Part shown: piece by piece, positions 1-10,357 of the stretch
How positions within the stretch are numbered: the first letter of the stretch is position 1
Layout: every line of letters begins with the position of its first letter
Assembly: GCA_913055205.1 (NCBI GenBank)
Contig: CAJXJN010000005.1
Location: forward strand, 1 to 64,000
Direction: 5' to 3'
DNA: 64,000 bases
DNA from: an uncultured Sulfurovum sp.
GTDB lineage: Bacteria; Campylobacterota; Campylobacteria; Campylobacterales; Sulfurovaceae
Program-made: the position numbers and the translations under genes
Notes under the pieces: generated by a model
What the model was told of the DNA's origin: nothing
Seen by the model: the letters and a program-made list of their open reading frames with translations, nothing else
Database searches by the model: none

Positions 1-41
1 TTCTAGATAAATACAAATTTTATAAAGCAAATGAGCTTTTT

Positions 42-64
42 GTGGGACTGAAGTCTCCACTTCC
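42..64. repeat. copy of the gtgggactgaagtctccacttc REP-like palindrome
   Basis: 22-nt exact match to the reverse complement of 10179-10200; similarity to the 10287-10309 copy extends upstream. Confidence 0.7.
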
Positions 65-176
65 TTTGGTTCTTTCACAATCTCTGGAGTTTGGGGATGA
101 GAAATTGATTTTACAGTATGTAATGACTTTCTTTTTTCTTTTGATTATAATCTGAGAAAGAAGGGGAGGGATTGCA

Positions 177-1547
177 ATGCTATTAAAGTTATTGGGAAGT
201 TTGATATATCTTTTTTTGCTCTCCGGCTGTGGCGGAAGCAGCTCAACAAATGAAGAGAACCCCTCCGTCAATATTAAATTCTCAGAAGACAGCAGTGTCA
301 ATATCTTAAATCCGGACAGAGGATTCTATGATGCTGACTATGAGTTAAATGCAGATACGAACTATAATATGTTCGAAGGTGTCATAGAGAGCGGATATAC
401 TTTAGTTTATGCACCACTTAATCTGGAAGAGTATAATACTACAGCCATACTGCCCAGTGCACTGATCAATACGATCAATAAAAATTTAAATGATGCCAAT
501 ACCAGCGGTGTCAAGCTGATCTTCCGGATCAAATATCGTTCTGACCTAAATGGGTATGACCCTTCAAAAAGTATCATATTGGGCCATTTGGATCAATTAA
601 AACCACTGCTTCAAACCTATAAAAACATCATTTCTGTTATCCAGGCCGGGACTATAGGTGCATGGGGTGAATGGCATAGTTTTACAGGTGATTATGCTGA
701 TAATGATGCAGAGTATAAGATCAATAGAAAAGATATTATTGCAAAACTGGCTGATATATTTCCCAATAAATATATTCAGATAAGAACGCCTATGCATAAA
801 GAGTTGCTGTATGGTGCTTCAAATGATTATGCAGATGAAAGTGATGAGGGGAAAATTACACCGGATATTGCATACAGTGATAATATAAGAGCAAAAATAG
901 GACATCATAATGACTGTGTGCTTGCCAGTGAAAACGATATGGGAACCTATCCGTCCGATAACATAGAATTTTGGAAAAGTTATGTAGTCAATGATTCCAG
1001 GTATGCTCCTGTCGGCGGAGAGACATGTGGCATAGGAGAGGGGAGCGAAGCTTCTCTATCCAGTTGTACCAATGCATTATCGGAATTAAAAAGATTACAA
1101 TACTCTTATCTCAATGATGCATATCATCCGGATGTCTTACAGAAATGGAAAGATGAAGGGTGTTATCAGGAAATTAAAGAAAACCTGGGATACAGACTGG
1201 TTGCCGATGAACTGGATATACAAAAGAGTTCTGATATGCTCACACTCTCTTTATCTATTCAAAACAAAGGGTATGCCGCACCTTATATAAGATCGGATGT
1301 GAATTTCATCCTTAAGAACGATACCCAAGAATATAGTTTCAGACAAGATATTGATATGCGAACATTTTATCCGCAGGAAACAAAGCAAATAGAAAGCAGT
1401 CTCTCTCTGGACGGTATACCAAGCGGTGAGTATTGTTTATATATGCAAATAGGGGAAAATTATTCAGCCATCAGGCTGTCAAACAGCCAATTATGGGATG
1501 AAAGCAGTAAAACAAATAAGCTGGCCTGTAATATCTCTTTGGAATGA
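177..1547 (+). CDS. DUF4832/DUF4874-type secreted lipoprotein
   Basis: 456 aa ORF; lipobox LLSGCGG; NPDRGFY and GTIGAWGEWH motifs typical of DUF4874/DUF4832 proteins. Confidence 0.75.
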   Translation: MLLKLLGSLIYLFLLSGCGGSSSTNEENPSVNIKFSEDSSVNILNPDRGFYDADYELNADTNYNMFEGVIESGYTLVYAPLNLEEYNTTAILPSALINTINKNLNDANTSGVKLIFRIKYRSDLNGYDPSKSIILGHLDQLKPLLQTYKNIISVIQAGTIGAWGEWHSFTGDYADNDAEYKINRKDIIAKLADIFPNKYIQIRTPMHKELLYGASNDYADESDEGKITPDIAYSDNIRAKIGHHNDCVLASENDMGTYPSDNIEFWKSYVVNDSRYAPVGGETCGIGEGSEASLSSCTNALSELKRLQYSYLNDAYHPDVLQKWKDEGCYQEIKENLGYRLVADELDIQKSSDMLTLSLSIQNKGYAAPYIRSDVNFILKNDTQEYSFRQDIDMRTFYPQETKQIESSLSLDGIPSGEYCLYMQIGENYSAIRLSNSQLWDESSKTNKLACNISLE

Positions 1548-1580
1548 TCTTACGGGTGGTTATAATTCCCACCCTGTATA

Positions 1581-2264
1581 TTATTTAAAGAGAGCTGACC
1601 CTATACGGACAAGATTGGATCCACACTTTATAGCCAACCGGTAATCTCCGCTCATCCCCATAGAACAAACAGTAGCTCCCTCTTTCCCCAGCTTTTCATA
1701 GATGCTGTGTGTGGTCTCGAAACTCTGTTGTATGAGCTTTGTATCCTCACTGTGGGCTCCTATGGTCATGACACCCTTGAGGTTGATGTTTGGACAGTTC
1801 TCTCTGATCTCCTGGTAGATATCTATAGCCTCTTCGGCAGATACCCCCGACTTACTCTCTTCCTTGGCAGCGTTTATTTGCAGTAGGCAATTCATTTTTG
1901 CTTCTTTTGCTTCAAGTTTTTTGTTAAGTTCCTGTGCCAGTTCAATGCTATCCAGTGACTGCATGAGAGCAGGGCGAAGGTCTATGAGATTGTTGATCTT
2001 GTTTTTTTGCAGGGTGCCTATCATATGCCATTCAAGTGGCAACTCTTCAAGTTCTGTCATACGTTCTTTAAGCTGTTGTACCTGATTTTCGCCAAAGGCT
2101 CTTTGTCCCAATTCGTAGAGTGTTTGGATGTTCTCTAATTCAGTATATTTTGTAACAGTCACAAGTTTCACGATGTGGTGTTCACTGACAGTGATACGTG
2201 CTTCTTCTATGTTCCAGATGACTTCATCCAAGTTTGCTCTTAGTTGTTCTTTGTCTAGTATCAT
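1581..2264 (-). CDS. yggS: YggS/PROSC family PLP homeostasis protein
   Basis: VKLVTVTKYT, FGENQVQQ, WHMIGTLQKNK and MGMSGD motifs; start placed at MILDKEQ because the longer ORF N-terminus translates a REP-like repeat. Confidence 0.88.
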   Translation of the reverse strand: MILDKEQLRANLDEVIWNIEEARITVSEHHIVKLVTVTKYTELENIQTLYELGQRAFGENQVQQLKERMTELEELPLEWHMIGTLQKNKINNLIDLRPALMQSLDSIELAQELNKKLEAKEAKMNCLLQINAAKEESKSGVSAEEAIDIYQEIRENCPNINLKGVMTIGAHSEDTKLIQQSFETTHSIYEKLGKEGATVCSMGMSGDYRLAIKCGSNLVRIGSALFK

Positions 2265-2288
2265 TTTTTCCTCTCCTGTAAAAAATAT

Positions 2289-2363
2289 GTCATCCTGATC
2301 TTGTTTCAGGATCTCTTTATGCATTTGAAATTATAGGGGATTCTGAAACAAGTTCAGAATGAT
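2289..2363. repeat. REP-type inverted repeat pair (REPIN-like)
   Basis: gtcatcctgatcttgtttcaggatc (2289-2313) and gattctgaaacaagttcagaatgat (2339-2363) are imperfect inverted copies; each contains an internal palindrome. Confidence 0.7.
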
Positions 2364-2365
2364 GT

Positions 2366-3418
2366 TTAGCCCCAAAGTCTATTAATATCATTATACAGTC
2401 CTAATAGCATAAGACTGATGAGCATTGCCCAACCTACCAGTGTGATGTAGTACATGGCATTGTCACTAGGTGCTTTGCCGCGTATCATTTCATAGAGGTT
2501 AAACATAATATGTCCTCCATCCAGTGCCGGAATAGGGAGAAGGTTCAGTACCCCTAAATTAACTGAAATGAGCGCAGTAAAGAAAAAGAGGGCTAAGATA
2601 CCAGCAGAACTGGCTTGTGCAGTAACATCAACAATGGTAATGATACCACCCAGTTTATCTGTACTGACGACACCAGTAATAAGTTTTTGTACACTTTTAA
2701 AAATAAGAAGACTTGCTTTTTTTGTCTCTTCCCAAGCATAGATAAAACCATCAATGAAGCCATAGTGTACGGTTGTCTGTTTTCCCAAAGGGCTAATACC
2801 GATAATACGTCGTGTGATCTTCTCTCCAAATATATTTTGATCATCTATGACCTTGGGTGTAAGTTGGATTGTCATAAGTTTATGATTACGATCTATGACA
2901 ACAAAAATGTCTTTCTTGTTTTCATTGATATGTTTACCAATATTTTCCCAGTAAAGAATGTTGTCACCATTGATTTGGACTATCTTGTCTCCTTTTTGTA
3001 GTCCTGCTTTATATGCGGGTGTGTCTTTAGCTACTTCACCTACGAACGCTAAGAGTTTGGGGACACCCATATAGGAGATCGCCAAGTAAAGTAAAAATGC
3101 CATTAAAAAGTTTGCAAATGGGCCGGCAAGCAGAATGATGATGCGCTGCCAAGGTTTTTTAGTATTATAACTGTCATCATCATAACTTACTTTTGTAGGA
3201 TCGGTGTCATCCTGTCCCTTCATCTTAACATATCCGCCAAGAGGGATAGCGGAGATACTCCACTCTGTTTTCCCTATCATTTTAGAGTAGAGTTTTTTAC
3301 CAAATCCGATACTGAATACATCTACCTGTACACCAAAAAAGCGTGCTGCGGTAAAGTGTCCTAATTCATGAAAAAATATCAGTACCGATAAAACTAAAAG
3401 TGCAACTAAAATGCCCAT
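2366..3418 (-). CDS. rseP: RIP metalloprotease RseP (site-2 protease, PDZ domain)
   Basis: HELGH near N-terminus, PDZ-like GLQKGDKIVQING, NLLPIPALDGGH motif. Confidence 0.95.
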   Translation of the reverse strand: MGILVALLVLSVLIFFHELGHFTAARFFGVQVDVFSIGFGKKLYSKMIGKTEWSISAIPLGGYVKMKGQDDTDPTKVSYDDDSYNTKKPWQRIIILLAGPFANFLMAFLLYLAISYMGVPKLLAFVGEVAKDTPAYKAGLQKGDKIVQINGDNILYWENIGKHINENKKDIFVVIDRNHKLMTIQLTPKVIDDQNIFGEKITRRIIGISPLGKQTTVHYGFIDGFIYAWEETKKASLLIFKSVQKLITGVVSTDKLGGIITIVDVTAQASSAGILALFFFTALISVNLGVLNLLPIPALDGGHIMFNLYEMIRGKAPSDNAMYYITLVGWAMLISLMLLGLYNDINRLWG

Positions 3419-3540
3419 AATATTCCTGTTTGTTAATTTACTGAATTATATCCAAGTGTATTAAAAAATTGATATATATTAAACATTTATGAAAAAATTT
3501 TGCTAAAATAAATAATAAGCATTATTTTAAAGGATAAAAA

Positions 3541-4674
3541 ATGAAAGAAGAGAGTGAAACTGTCGAAAATCTTAAAAATGAAGTCCGAGAAGATATTTCA
3601 GAAAATATAGAAGAGAACAGTTCTGAAATAGATGAAATAAAAGAAATGGAAGAAGAGACAACTTCTGAAGTTGAAGAAGCGGAAGAAGATACAGAAGCAG
3701 AAGAGAATGCAGAAGTTGAAAATGAAGTGATCTCTCAAGTTAAGAACATGAAAAAACATGATGCATCTAAATTATTGGTTGAAAAAGCAAAAATAATTGT
3801 TCAAGAGGCAGAAGAGCAGATGGAAGCATGTAAGCTTTTGCTCTCTGATGATCTTAAAGGTTATGAGGAGGCTAAGAAAGCGTTAAAAGAGGGTGGTCTT
3901 GACGAAAGTGAAGCATTGCTTTTAGAATTGGGATATACCAATAATGATGAAGAGAGTGCAGAAGAAGAGAGTGTGGTTTTTGAGACTAAAGAAGATATTG
4001 AACCTATTATTCTTCATGATGTTTCCAGCGGTAAGTTTACAGGTTTCCTTTTAGCTCTGCTGGGAGGTGTTGTGACGTTGGCAGGTTTGGTTTTATTTGC
4101 CACAGAAAAGTTGGACATTCCACTTGATGTAACAAAGGTTCCATCATCAGATACAATAACAACGATTGCAGGTTGGTTCACTACGCTCTTTGGTGCAAAA
4201 CCGGATGCCTTTCTTGGTGGAGCATTTGTGCTTTTTGTAGTACTCGCTGTTATGGGAATAATCTATGGTATTCGTGTGAGTATCAAGGGGAGTAAAAACC
4301 TTGATTTTGCGATCATGCAGCTTGAAGAGGCAGAAGCATATGCAGCACATAAGGGTAATTGTAAAGAGGAGATGGATAAAGTCGATGCACACATCCATGA
4401 TGCAATTGAAATACTTAATACATATCAAGTACTCTTCAATGAGCAAAAAGGAAAACTTCAGAGAATCTTATATATTGAAGGAAAGAAAGAAGTACCTTCA
4501 GAGTATCATGAAAAATCTATTTTAGAGATGAGAGATACACAAGCGTTGATCAATGCTATTCGGAATTTTATGGCTACAGCCATGTCGGAAGAGGGAAAGC
4601 TGTCAGGAAAAAGTAAACTCTTTTTACATAGTGCAAAAAATAAAATGCAAAAGATGATTGAAAGACTTTATTAG
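3541..4674 (+). CDS. uncharacterised membrane protein with long acidic N-terminus and two predicted TM segments
   Basis: 377 aa ORF; Glu-rich first ~75 aa; hydrophobic stretches FTGFLLALLGGVVTLAGLVLF and AFLGGAFVLFVVLAVMGIIYGI; function not recognised. Confidence 0.75.
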   Translation: MKEESETVENLKNEVREDISENIEENSSEIDEIKEMEEETTSEVEEAEEDTEAEENAEVENEVISQVKNMKKHDASKLLVEKAKIIVQEAEEQMEACKLLLSDDLKGYEEAKKALKEGGLDESEALLLELGYTNNDEESAEEESVVFETKEDIEPIILHDVSSGKFTGFLLALLGGVVTLAGLVLFATEKLDIPLDVTKVPSSDTITTIAGWFTTLFGAKPDAFLGGAFVLFVVLAVMGIIYGIRVSIKGSKNLDFAIMQLEEAEAYAAHKGNCKEEMDKVDAHIHDAIEILNTYQVLFNEQKGKLQRILYIEGKKEVPSEYHEKSILEMRDTQALINAIRNFMATAMSEEGKLSGKSKLFLHSAKNKMQKMIERLY

Positions 4675-4684
4675 TCTTTCAATC
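4656..4684 (+). terminator. hairpin overlapping the stop of the 3541 ORF
   Basis: gattgaaagac ... gtctttcaatc followed by tttta. Confidence 0.6.
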
Positions 4685-4703
4685 TTTTAGGAAATAATTA
4701 TAT

Positions 4704-7700
4704 CTATTTTCTAAAAAACAGTACATAGAGACCAGGTAAAACCAAGAGTGTTAAAATGGTCGAAGAGATGATACCTCCTGTGACTACTACAGAAAGTGGG
4801 TATTGTATCTCACTTCCTACCCCTGTAGCATAAAGTAGAGGTAAAATACCAAAGAGTGTAGTAAAGGCTGTCATAAGTACCGGTCTCAGACGTAATAGAG
4901 TTGCATTTTTGACCATATCTATCATTTTTACATCCGGGAATTTTTTGCGTAGTTCATCAATGAAAGAGATGAGTACAATACCGTTAAGTATGGCTATGGC
5001 AAAGATAGCGATAAACCCTACGATGGCAGAAACACTTAAGTATTCACCGCTGATAAGCAATCCTGCGATACCCCCTATGAGCCCTAACGGTACCCCAAGC
5101 AAAATCAAAAATGCTTTTTTAAATGAGTTAAATGCAGTATAGAGTAAGAGTAAAATAATCAGCAGTGTGATAGGGATGATCATTATGAGTGTAGCTGTAG
5201 CTTCCTGCATATTTTTAAAGTCACCTGCCCATTTAATATAGTACCCATCAGGGATGTCCACATTTTGTTTTATCTTTTTATTTGCTTCTTCTACAAAAGA
5301 TGCGATATCTCGATCTTCTACTTCCAGTGAAAGTACCATGTAGCGACTTAGATCTTCACGTTTAATGAATGCTGGTCCCTGTACTACAGTGATGTTACAC
5401 ACTTCTTTCAGAGAAACAATTTTACCACTTTTTGAGCGAAGGAGCAATGATTTAAGTGACTCAATATCTTTTTTGGCATTTTTCAATTTAGCAACAATAC
5501 CAAAACGTTTCACACCTTCTATTTTTTGTGTGACTGCTTCTTCACCGATACCATAACGAATCACTTGCATGATATCGGCTACACTTAAGCCATAGCGTGA
5601 AAGTGCCAAGTAGTCGGGTTTAATGTTGATCTGTGCCTGTCCTAGCTGTGTTTCAACCTCTGCATGATCAAGTCCTTCTATACCTGAAAGTGTTTGAGAA
5701 ATCTGTGCAGCAATGCTACTCATTACTTTCTGGTCTTCACCATAGATCTTAACGGCAAGTTCTGCGCTTACGCCTTCAAGTAACTCTTCTATACGCATGG
5801 CTATAGGTTGTGTAGAGATAAACTGTAAATAGCTAAATTTCTCTTTAAGCTTTTTGGTCATCTCCTTATCTAAGGCTGCTATCTCCTTGAAGTCCGGGTT
5901 TAGCGTTAAAAGTACTTCCATATAGTTTGCTTGTGCTGTCTCCCCCTTTTCACTTCTTCCTATCATACTTAGTACGGAAAGTACTTCATTTGGATAGGTC
6001 TCAAGTATAAATTTCTCGATGGCTTGTGCATTGTCAACACTTTGTGTGAGAGCGGTCCCTGGGATGGCAATCACTCTGTACATGATCGTCTCTTCATTGA
6101 GCTCTGGCATAAATTCCCGTCCTTGTTGGGAGAGTAATCCTGCCAATACAAAAAAGAGTAAAAAAGTAATAGTCACTATTTTTTTTGCATGATGCAAGCA
6201 GAAGACTAGCATAGGTGTATAAAATGATTTAATGGCTGTCATCAAGGGACTATTTGCATGTTTTCCCTGTTTTAGCATCATATAGGAGAGTACAGGTACC
6301 AACAACAGTGCTACTGCAAGTGAACCCAACATAACAAAAACAATGTCAAGTGCCATAGGAGTATAGAGTTTTCCTGCAAGTCCTTCTAAACTTAATAATG
6401 GGATGAATACGGTTGTGATGATAAGTAGGGCAAAAAGTACTGGTTTTGCTACTTCAGCCGTTGCTTTGGCAATCACTTCAGCTCTAGACATATTAGGATT
6501 ATCATGTAAAAGCCTGAAACTATTTTCCACTACTACGATAGTACCATCGACTATCATCCCTATGGCGATGGCAAGACCACTTAAACTCATAAGGTTTGCA
6601 GATATACCATACTCTTGCATCATTAAAAATGCGATGAGTAGTGAGATAGGCAGTGAAATGATCACAATAAATGCTGAGCGTAACTCAAACAAAAAGAGAA
6701 ACAAAATAATCGCAACAAGTACAGAACCTGTCAAAAGTGCATTTGTCATCGTACTTACTGCTTTATGTGTAATTTCTGTTCTATCGTAAATCACCTCTAA
6801 ACTTACACCTCCGGGAAGTGCTGCATTCACCAAAGGCATCTTAGCCTTTATGAGTTCTACCACTTTGGCTGCATTGGTACCAGAACGTTGGAGTACCATA
6901 CCGAAGACTCTCTCTTTACCATCTACACTTACTGCGCCAAAACGAGGTGCTTTGCCCTCTTGTACTGTAGCAACATCATTGATTGTGACTGCTTTTGCTT
7001 CTTTGGTTCGTATAATTGTATTACGTATGTCATCCATTGTTCCATAAAGGCCTGCACCCCGTATAAGGTATTGTTCTTTGTTGAATTCCAGGTATTGGCC
7101 ACCTACGGACTGGTTACTTTTTTCCAGCGCTTCTATGACTTCATTGTACGTGACATCTACAGACTGTAAACGTTTGGGATCTATAAGTACTTCATATTGC
7201 TTTTCAAAGCCACCCCAGGAAATAACTTCTTCTACACCATCTACAGATTTAAGCAGGGGTGCTACAACATACTCTTGTATTTGACGCAGTTGGCTTACTG
7301 TGTGCTTTTTATTACTATCTTTAAGTGCATACCAAAGCACTTGGCCTAGACCTGTCGTATTTGGACCCATGACCGGTGTTCCCCAGCCTTGAGGGATGTC
7401 TACCGTATTGAGCCGTTCTGTTACTAACTGACGTAACAAATAGGTATCGTACTCATCTTCAAAAAAGATAGAAACGTAAGAGAGCCCGAAGATAGAGTTT
7501 GAGAGTATCATCTTCACACCCGGCAAGCCGGACATGGCTGCCTCTATAGGATAAGTGATGAGTTTCTCAATGTCTTCAGCTGAGTTTCCGGGACTTTCAG
7601 TATAGATCACTACCTGTTTAGGTGTAATATCCGGAAAAGCATCTACAGGTATATCTTGATACGCTTTATATCCAAATCCGGAAATAGCGATAAAGAGTGC

Positions 7701-7748
7701 GAGCATGAGAAATTTATACTGTATAAGTATTTCAAAAAATCGTTTCAT
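4704..7748 (-). CDS. HME-RND efflux pump inner-membrane protein (CusA/CzcA family)
   Basis: 1014 aa; DVDAFPDITPKQV-like start, RND TM pattern, GLAIAIGMIVDGTIVVVEN motif. Confidence 0.95.
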   Translation of the reverse strand: MKRFFEILIQYKFLMLALFIAISGFGYKAYQDIPVDAFPDITPKQVVIYTESPGNSAEDIEKLITYPIEAAMSGLPGVKMILSNSIFGLSYVSIFFEDEYDTYLLRQLVTERLNTVDIPQGWGTPVMGPNTTGLGQVLWYALKDSNKKHTVSQLRQIQEYVVAPLLKSVDGVEEVISWGGFEKQYEVLIDPKRLQSVDVTYNEVIEALEKSNQSVGGQYLEFNKEQYLIRGAGLYGTMDDIRNTIIRTKEAKAVTINDVATVQEGKAPRFGAVSVDGKERVFGMVLQRSGTNAAKVVELIKAKMPLVNAALPGGVSLEVIYDRTEITHKAVSTMTNALLTGSVLVAIILFLFLFELRSAFIVIISLPISLLIAFLMMQEYGISANLMSLSGLAIAIGMIVDGTIVVVENSFRLLHDNPNMSRAEVIAKATAEVAKPVLFALLIITTVFIPLLSLEGLAGKLYTPMALDIVFVMLGSLAVALLLVPVLSYMMLKQGKHANSPLMTAIKSFYTPMLVFCLHHAKKIVTITFLLFFVLAGLLSQQGREFMPELNEETIMYRVIAIPGTALTQSVDNAQAIEKFILETYPNEVLSVLSMIGRSEKGETAQANYMEVLLTLNPDFKEIAALDKEMTKKLKEKFSYLQFISTQPIAMRIEELLEGVSAELAVKIYGEDQKVMSSIAAQISQTLSGIEGLDHAEVETQLGQAQINIKPDYLALSRYGLSVADIMQVIRYGIGEEAVTQKIEGVKRFGIVAKLKNAKKDIESLKSLLLRSKSGKIVSLKEVCNITVVQGPAFIKREDLSRYMVLSLEVEDRDIASFVEEANKKIKQNVDIPDGYYIKWAGDFKNMQEATATLIMIIPITLLIILLLLYTAFNSFKKAFLILLGVPLGLIGGIAGLLISGEYLSVSAIVGFIAIFAIAILNGIVLISFIDELRKKFPDVKMIDMVKNATLLRLRPVLMTAFTTLFGILPLLYATGVGSEIQYPLSVVVTGGIISSTILTLLVLPGLYVLFFRK

Positions 7749-7757
7749 AGTATGCTC

Positions 7758-8855
7758 CTAGTGACCATGTTCGCCAAGTGAAGATTTCAGCATCATAGAC
7801 TTGACAAAATATACACCTTCACTGACGTACTCTTCATCTGCATTAATCCCCTCTACAGCTACATAGTCACCGGTATATGCGATGATTTTGACGACTTTTG
7901 GGGTATATGGAAGCTCTTCATGTTCATCATGACCTTCTTCATCATGTCTTTCTTCATCATGTCTTTCTTCATCATGATGCTCTTCAACAAATACTACCCA
8001 TTCACCTTGAAAAAGTGTCAAAGCACTCTTTTTAACCATCATGACATTACGATAAGGCGCTAGTGAAATTTCTATTTGTGTATAGGCACCAAGTAGGAGA
8101 TTTTCAGGACTTTTTTCTATCTGAAACAGTACTTTTGCACGTTGTGTCTCTTTGTCTATGTGTGGCAGTAGTTGTACAAAATGGCATGGATACTGTTTTT
8201 TTGCAACACTTAACCATCCTTTGGTCTGAGCTGATACTTTCATGGCATCATCTACCCCAAGATAAGCGATAGCATAGTATCCACTTTGACTGACCAATGT
8301 CATTAAAGATGTTTTCGCATCTACATTACTGTGAAGTGGAACCAATATTCTACCCACTACACCATCGGCATGTGCATAGAGTATAAACTGATCTGTTGCT
8401 TTAGTGAGTTTTGATGGTGTAATACCCAATGATTCCAATTGTGAAGCTAAAGCATTTTGTTTAGAACGTATCTCTTCCAGCGCTATAATAGAGTTACTCA
8501 GATCATTTTTCGAAGTTAGTCTCTTTTTATAGAGCTTTCTAGTTGTGCTCAACTGTTCTTTTGCTGCTTTTACTTGCTGCAAAAGTGCTATATATGTGGC
8601 ACTCATCTTAGAGAGTTTTATAGACTCAATAAGTACGACTTTATCACCCGATTTTACTTTTTCTCCAGCTTTCACAAAATAGGCTTCCACATGTCCGGAA
8701 AGTCTGGAGACGATTTCTTGTTTCTGATCAGAGAGTTGGGTAATTTCAGCATTGGTTTGTATGATTTTCCCTAAAGGTCTCATCTGTGCATGTTCCACTG
8801 TGATTTGATTTGCCAAACCCAATAGTGGTAATAGCAATAGTAAGTATTTAGTCAT
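7758..8855 (-). CDS. efflux RND periplasmic adaptor (CusB/CzcB-like) with His/Asp/Glu-rich repeat
   Basis: signal peptide MTKYLLLLLPLLG; barrel-sandwich/MFP features; HDEERHDEERHDEEGHDEHEE insertion. Confidence 0.9.
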   Translation of the reverse strand: MTKYLLLLLPLLGLANQITVEHAQMRPLGKIIQTNAEITQLSDQKQEIVSRLSGHVEAYFVKAGEKVKSGDKVVLIESIKLSKMSATYIALLQQVKAAKEQLSTTRKLYKKRLTSKNDLSNSIIALEEIRSKQNALASQLESLGITPSKLTKATDQFILYAHADGVVGRILVPLHSNVDAKTSLMTLVSQSGYYAIAYLGVDDAMKVSAQTKGWLSVAKKQYPCHFVQLLPHIDKETQRAKVLFQIEKSPENLLLGAYTQIEISLAPYRNVMMVKKSALTLFQGEWVVFVEEHHDEERHDEERHDEEGHDEHEELPYTPKVVKIIAYTGDYVAVEGINADEEYVSEGVYFVKSMMLKSSLGEHGH

Positions 8856-10032
8856 TGTATTGTCCTTGTAAAAAACGTAATTGTATTTTTTGATTGTTAA
8901 TCTTTTTTTGTGTCTGAAGCAGTGATTTCCGTGTTTGTATGAGTCTGCTTTTTGCATTCATCAGTTCAAAAAGTGAGCCTTGAGCTATTTGATACCCTTC
9001 TTTGAGCAGTGCGCTCAGTGTTTGTTGTTCTTTTTGAAGTACTTTTAGCGAGTGGTATTGTGCAGAGAGTTCTTTTATAGAAGCTTTCAGCATTTGTTTT
9101 TGTGATTTCAGATCAAGAGAGAGCTGTGCGTTATCTAGCTTTAACTGTTGCATTTTTAACTTAGCTAAGGTCTTCTCTTCTTCTTTGTTGTGTCGTACAG
9201 GCAAGGGGAGAGAAACACCTAATCTCAAGATAGACTGGTCAGGTTCTTTTTCTATACCGGCAGAAATCTCATAGCTGTTAAAGCGACTTTCACTCATACG
9301 TATTCCGCTTGTATAGAGTTTCTCTTTGGCCAATAATATTTTCTGTTTTGGACTTAACTTAGATGACTTTTTTGTCTTATGAGAAACAGAGTAGATAAAC
9401 TTTTTTTCTAAAGAGACCTTTTTGTTAAATCCTGCTATCGCTAAGAGTTGATAGTAAAGTGTTCCTGCTTGCTGTCTGGTAGTGTGCATCTGTGTTTTAA
9501 GTGTCAGTGTTTCCGTTTTGGCTTGCAAGTATGCTACTTTGTTCTCTGACCCATTTTCATAGCGTTCTTTTACCATAAGAGTAACTCTGTTTGAGAGTTT
9601 GTACTCTTGTTGGAGCAATGAGAGAAGCTTACTTTGATAGACATACTCCGTATAGAGTTCTTCAAGTGTTTTAATGTATCCCGCTTTTCCCTGGGCTACG
9701 TAAGCTTTACGAAGCAGGGTAGAAGCATAGGCTTTATCTCTAAGCCCATCTAAATAATTTTCAGTACGGACAGTTTGTGATACACTGACACTGTATCCAT
9801 ATCTGGAAGAGGAGAAATCGGGATCATATTTCCCTACTTCAAGGTTAAGTGCAGGGTTTTCGGTTCTTAAAAGTATATTATTCTCTTGTTCAGTGGTTTG
9901 AAGTGAGAGGGCTTGACTTTGTAGTATCTTTGAGTGTTTAAGTGTATGTTTCTTAAACTTTGTATAACTCATTCCAAAAAGAGTGAGAGAAAAAGTAAAA
10001 AAAAGCATGATAGTTTTTTTAAGATTCGGCAT
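8848..10032 (-). CDS. TolC-family outer membrane efflux protein
   Basis: signal peptide and long coiled-coil helices; overlaps the adaptor gene start. Confidence 0.85.
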   Translation of the reverse strand: MPNLKKTIMLFFTFSLTLFGMSYTKFKKHTLKHSKILQSQALSLQTTEQENNILLRTENPALNLEVGKYDPDFSSSRYGYSVSVSQTVRTENYLDGLRDKAYASTLLRKAYVAQGKAGYIKTLEELYTEYVYQSKLLSLLQQEYKLSNRVTLMVKERYENGSENKVAYLQAKTETLTLKTQMHTTRQQAGTLYYQLLAIAGFNKKVSLEKKFIYSVSHKTKKSSKLSPKQKILLAKEKLYTSGIRMSESRFNSYEISAGIEKEPDQSILRLGVSLPLPVRHNKEEEKTLAKLKMQQLKLDNAQLSLDLKSQKQMLKASIKELSAQYHSLKVLQKEQQTLSALLKEGYQIAQGSLFELMNAKSRLIQTRKSLLQTQKKINNQKIQLRFLQGQYND

Positions 10033-10178
10033 TTAGTGCCTCACTGTACTGAATTTCACACAAATCATTTAGTGATTCGCTGCATTGTATTTTAATATTT
10101 ATAATTCTTGTCATGGTCTATTTCCTATATGTATATTGTTGTTTTCATTCGAGAGTGTACAAAAATCTATTGCTTCTT

Positions 10179-10309
10179 GAAGTGGAGACTTCAGTCCCAC
10201 TTAGAATCTATATGCAGTGTATATATTTACGCCAAAAGAAGCATAATTAACAAAGGAATAAATTTTTTTGAGCAAATAAACTTTTGGTGGGACTAAAGTC
10301 TCCACTTCC
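10179..10309. repeat. 131-bp element with inverted REP-like hairpin termini
   Basis: gaagtggagacttcagtcccac (10179-10200) and gtgggactaaagtctccacttcc (10287-10309), inverted; third copy at 42-64. Confidence 0.7.
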
Positions 10310-10357
10310 AAATATTTTTATATAGTTCCTTTAGAGAACTATGGTGTATTGAAAATG

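Noticed and set aside
20-301. 93-aa minus-strand ORF at window start
   Set aside because: Overlaps the start of the lipoprotein gene and translates a REP-like palindrome; no protein-like features.
2615-3001. Plus-strand ORFs antisense to rseP
   Set aside because: Fully inside a confidently identified gene on the other strand.
6403-7284. Plus-strand ORFs antisense to the RND pump
   Set aside because: Antisense shadow frames of a strongly conserved coding region.
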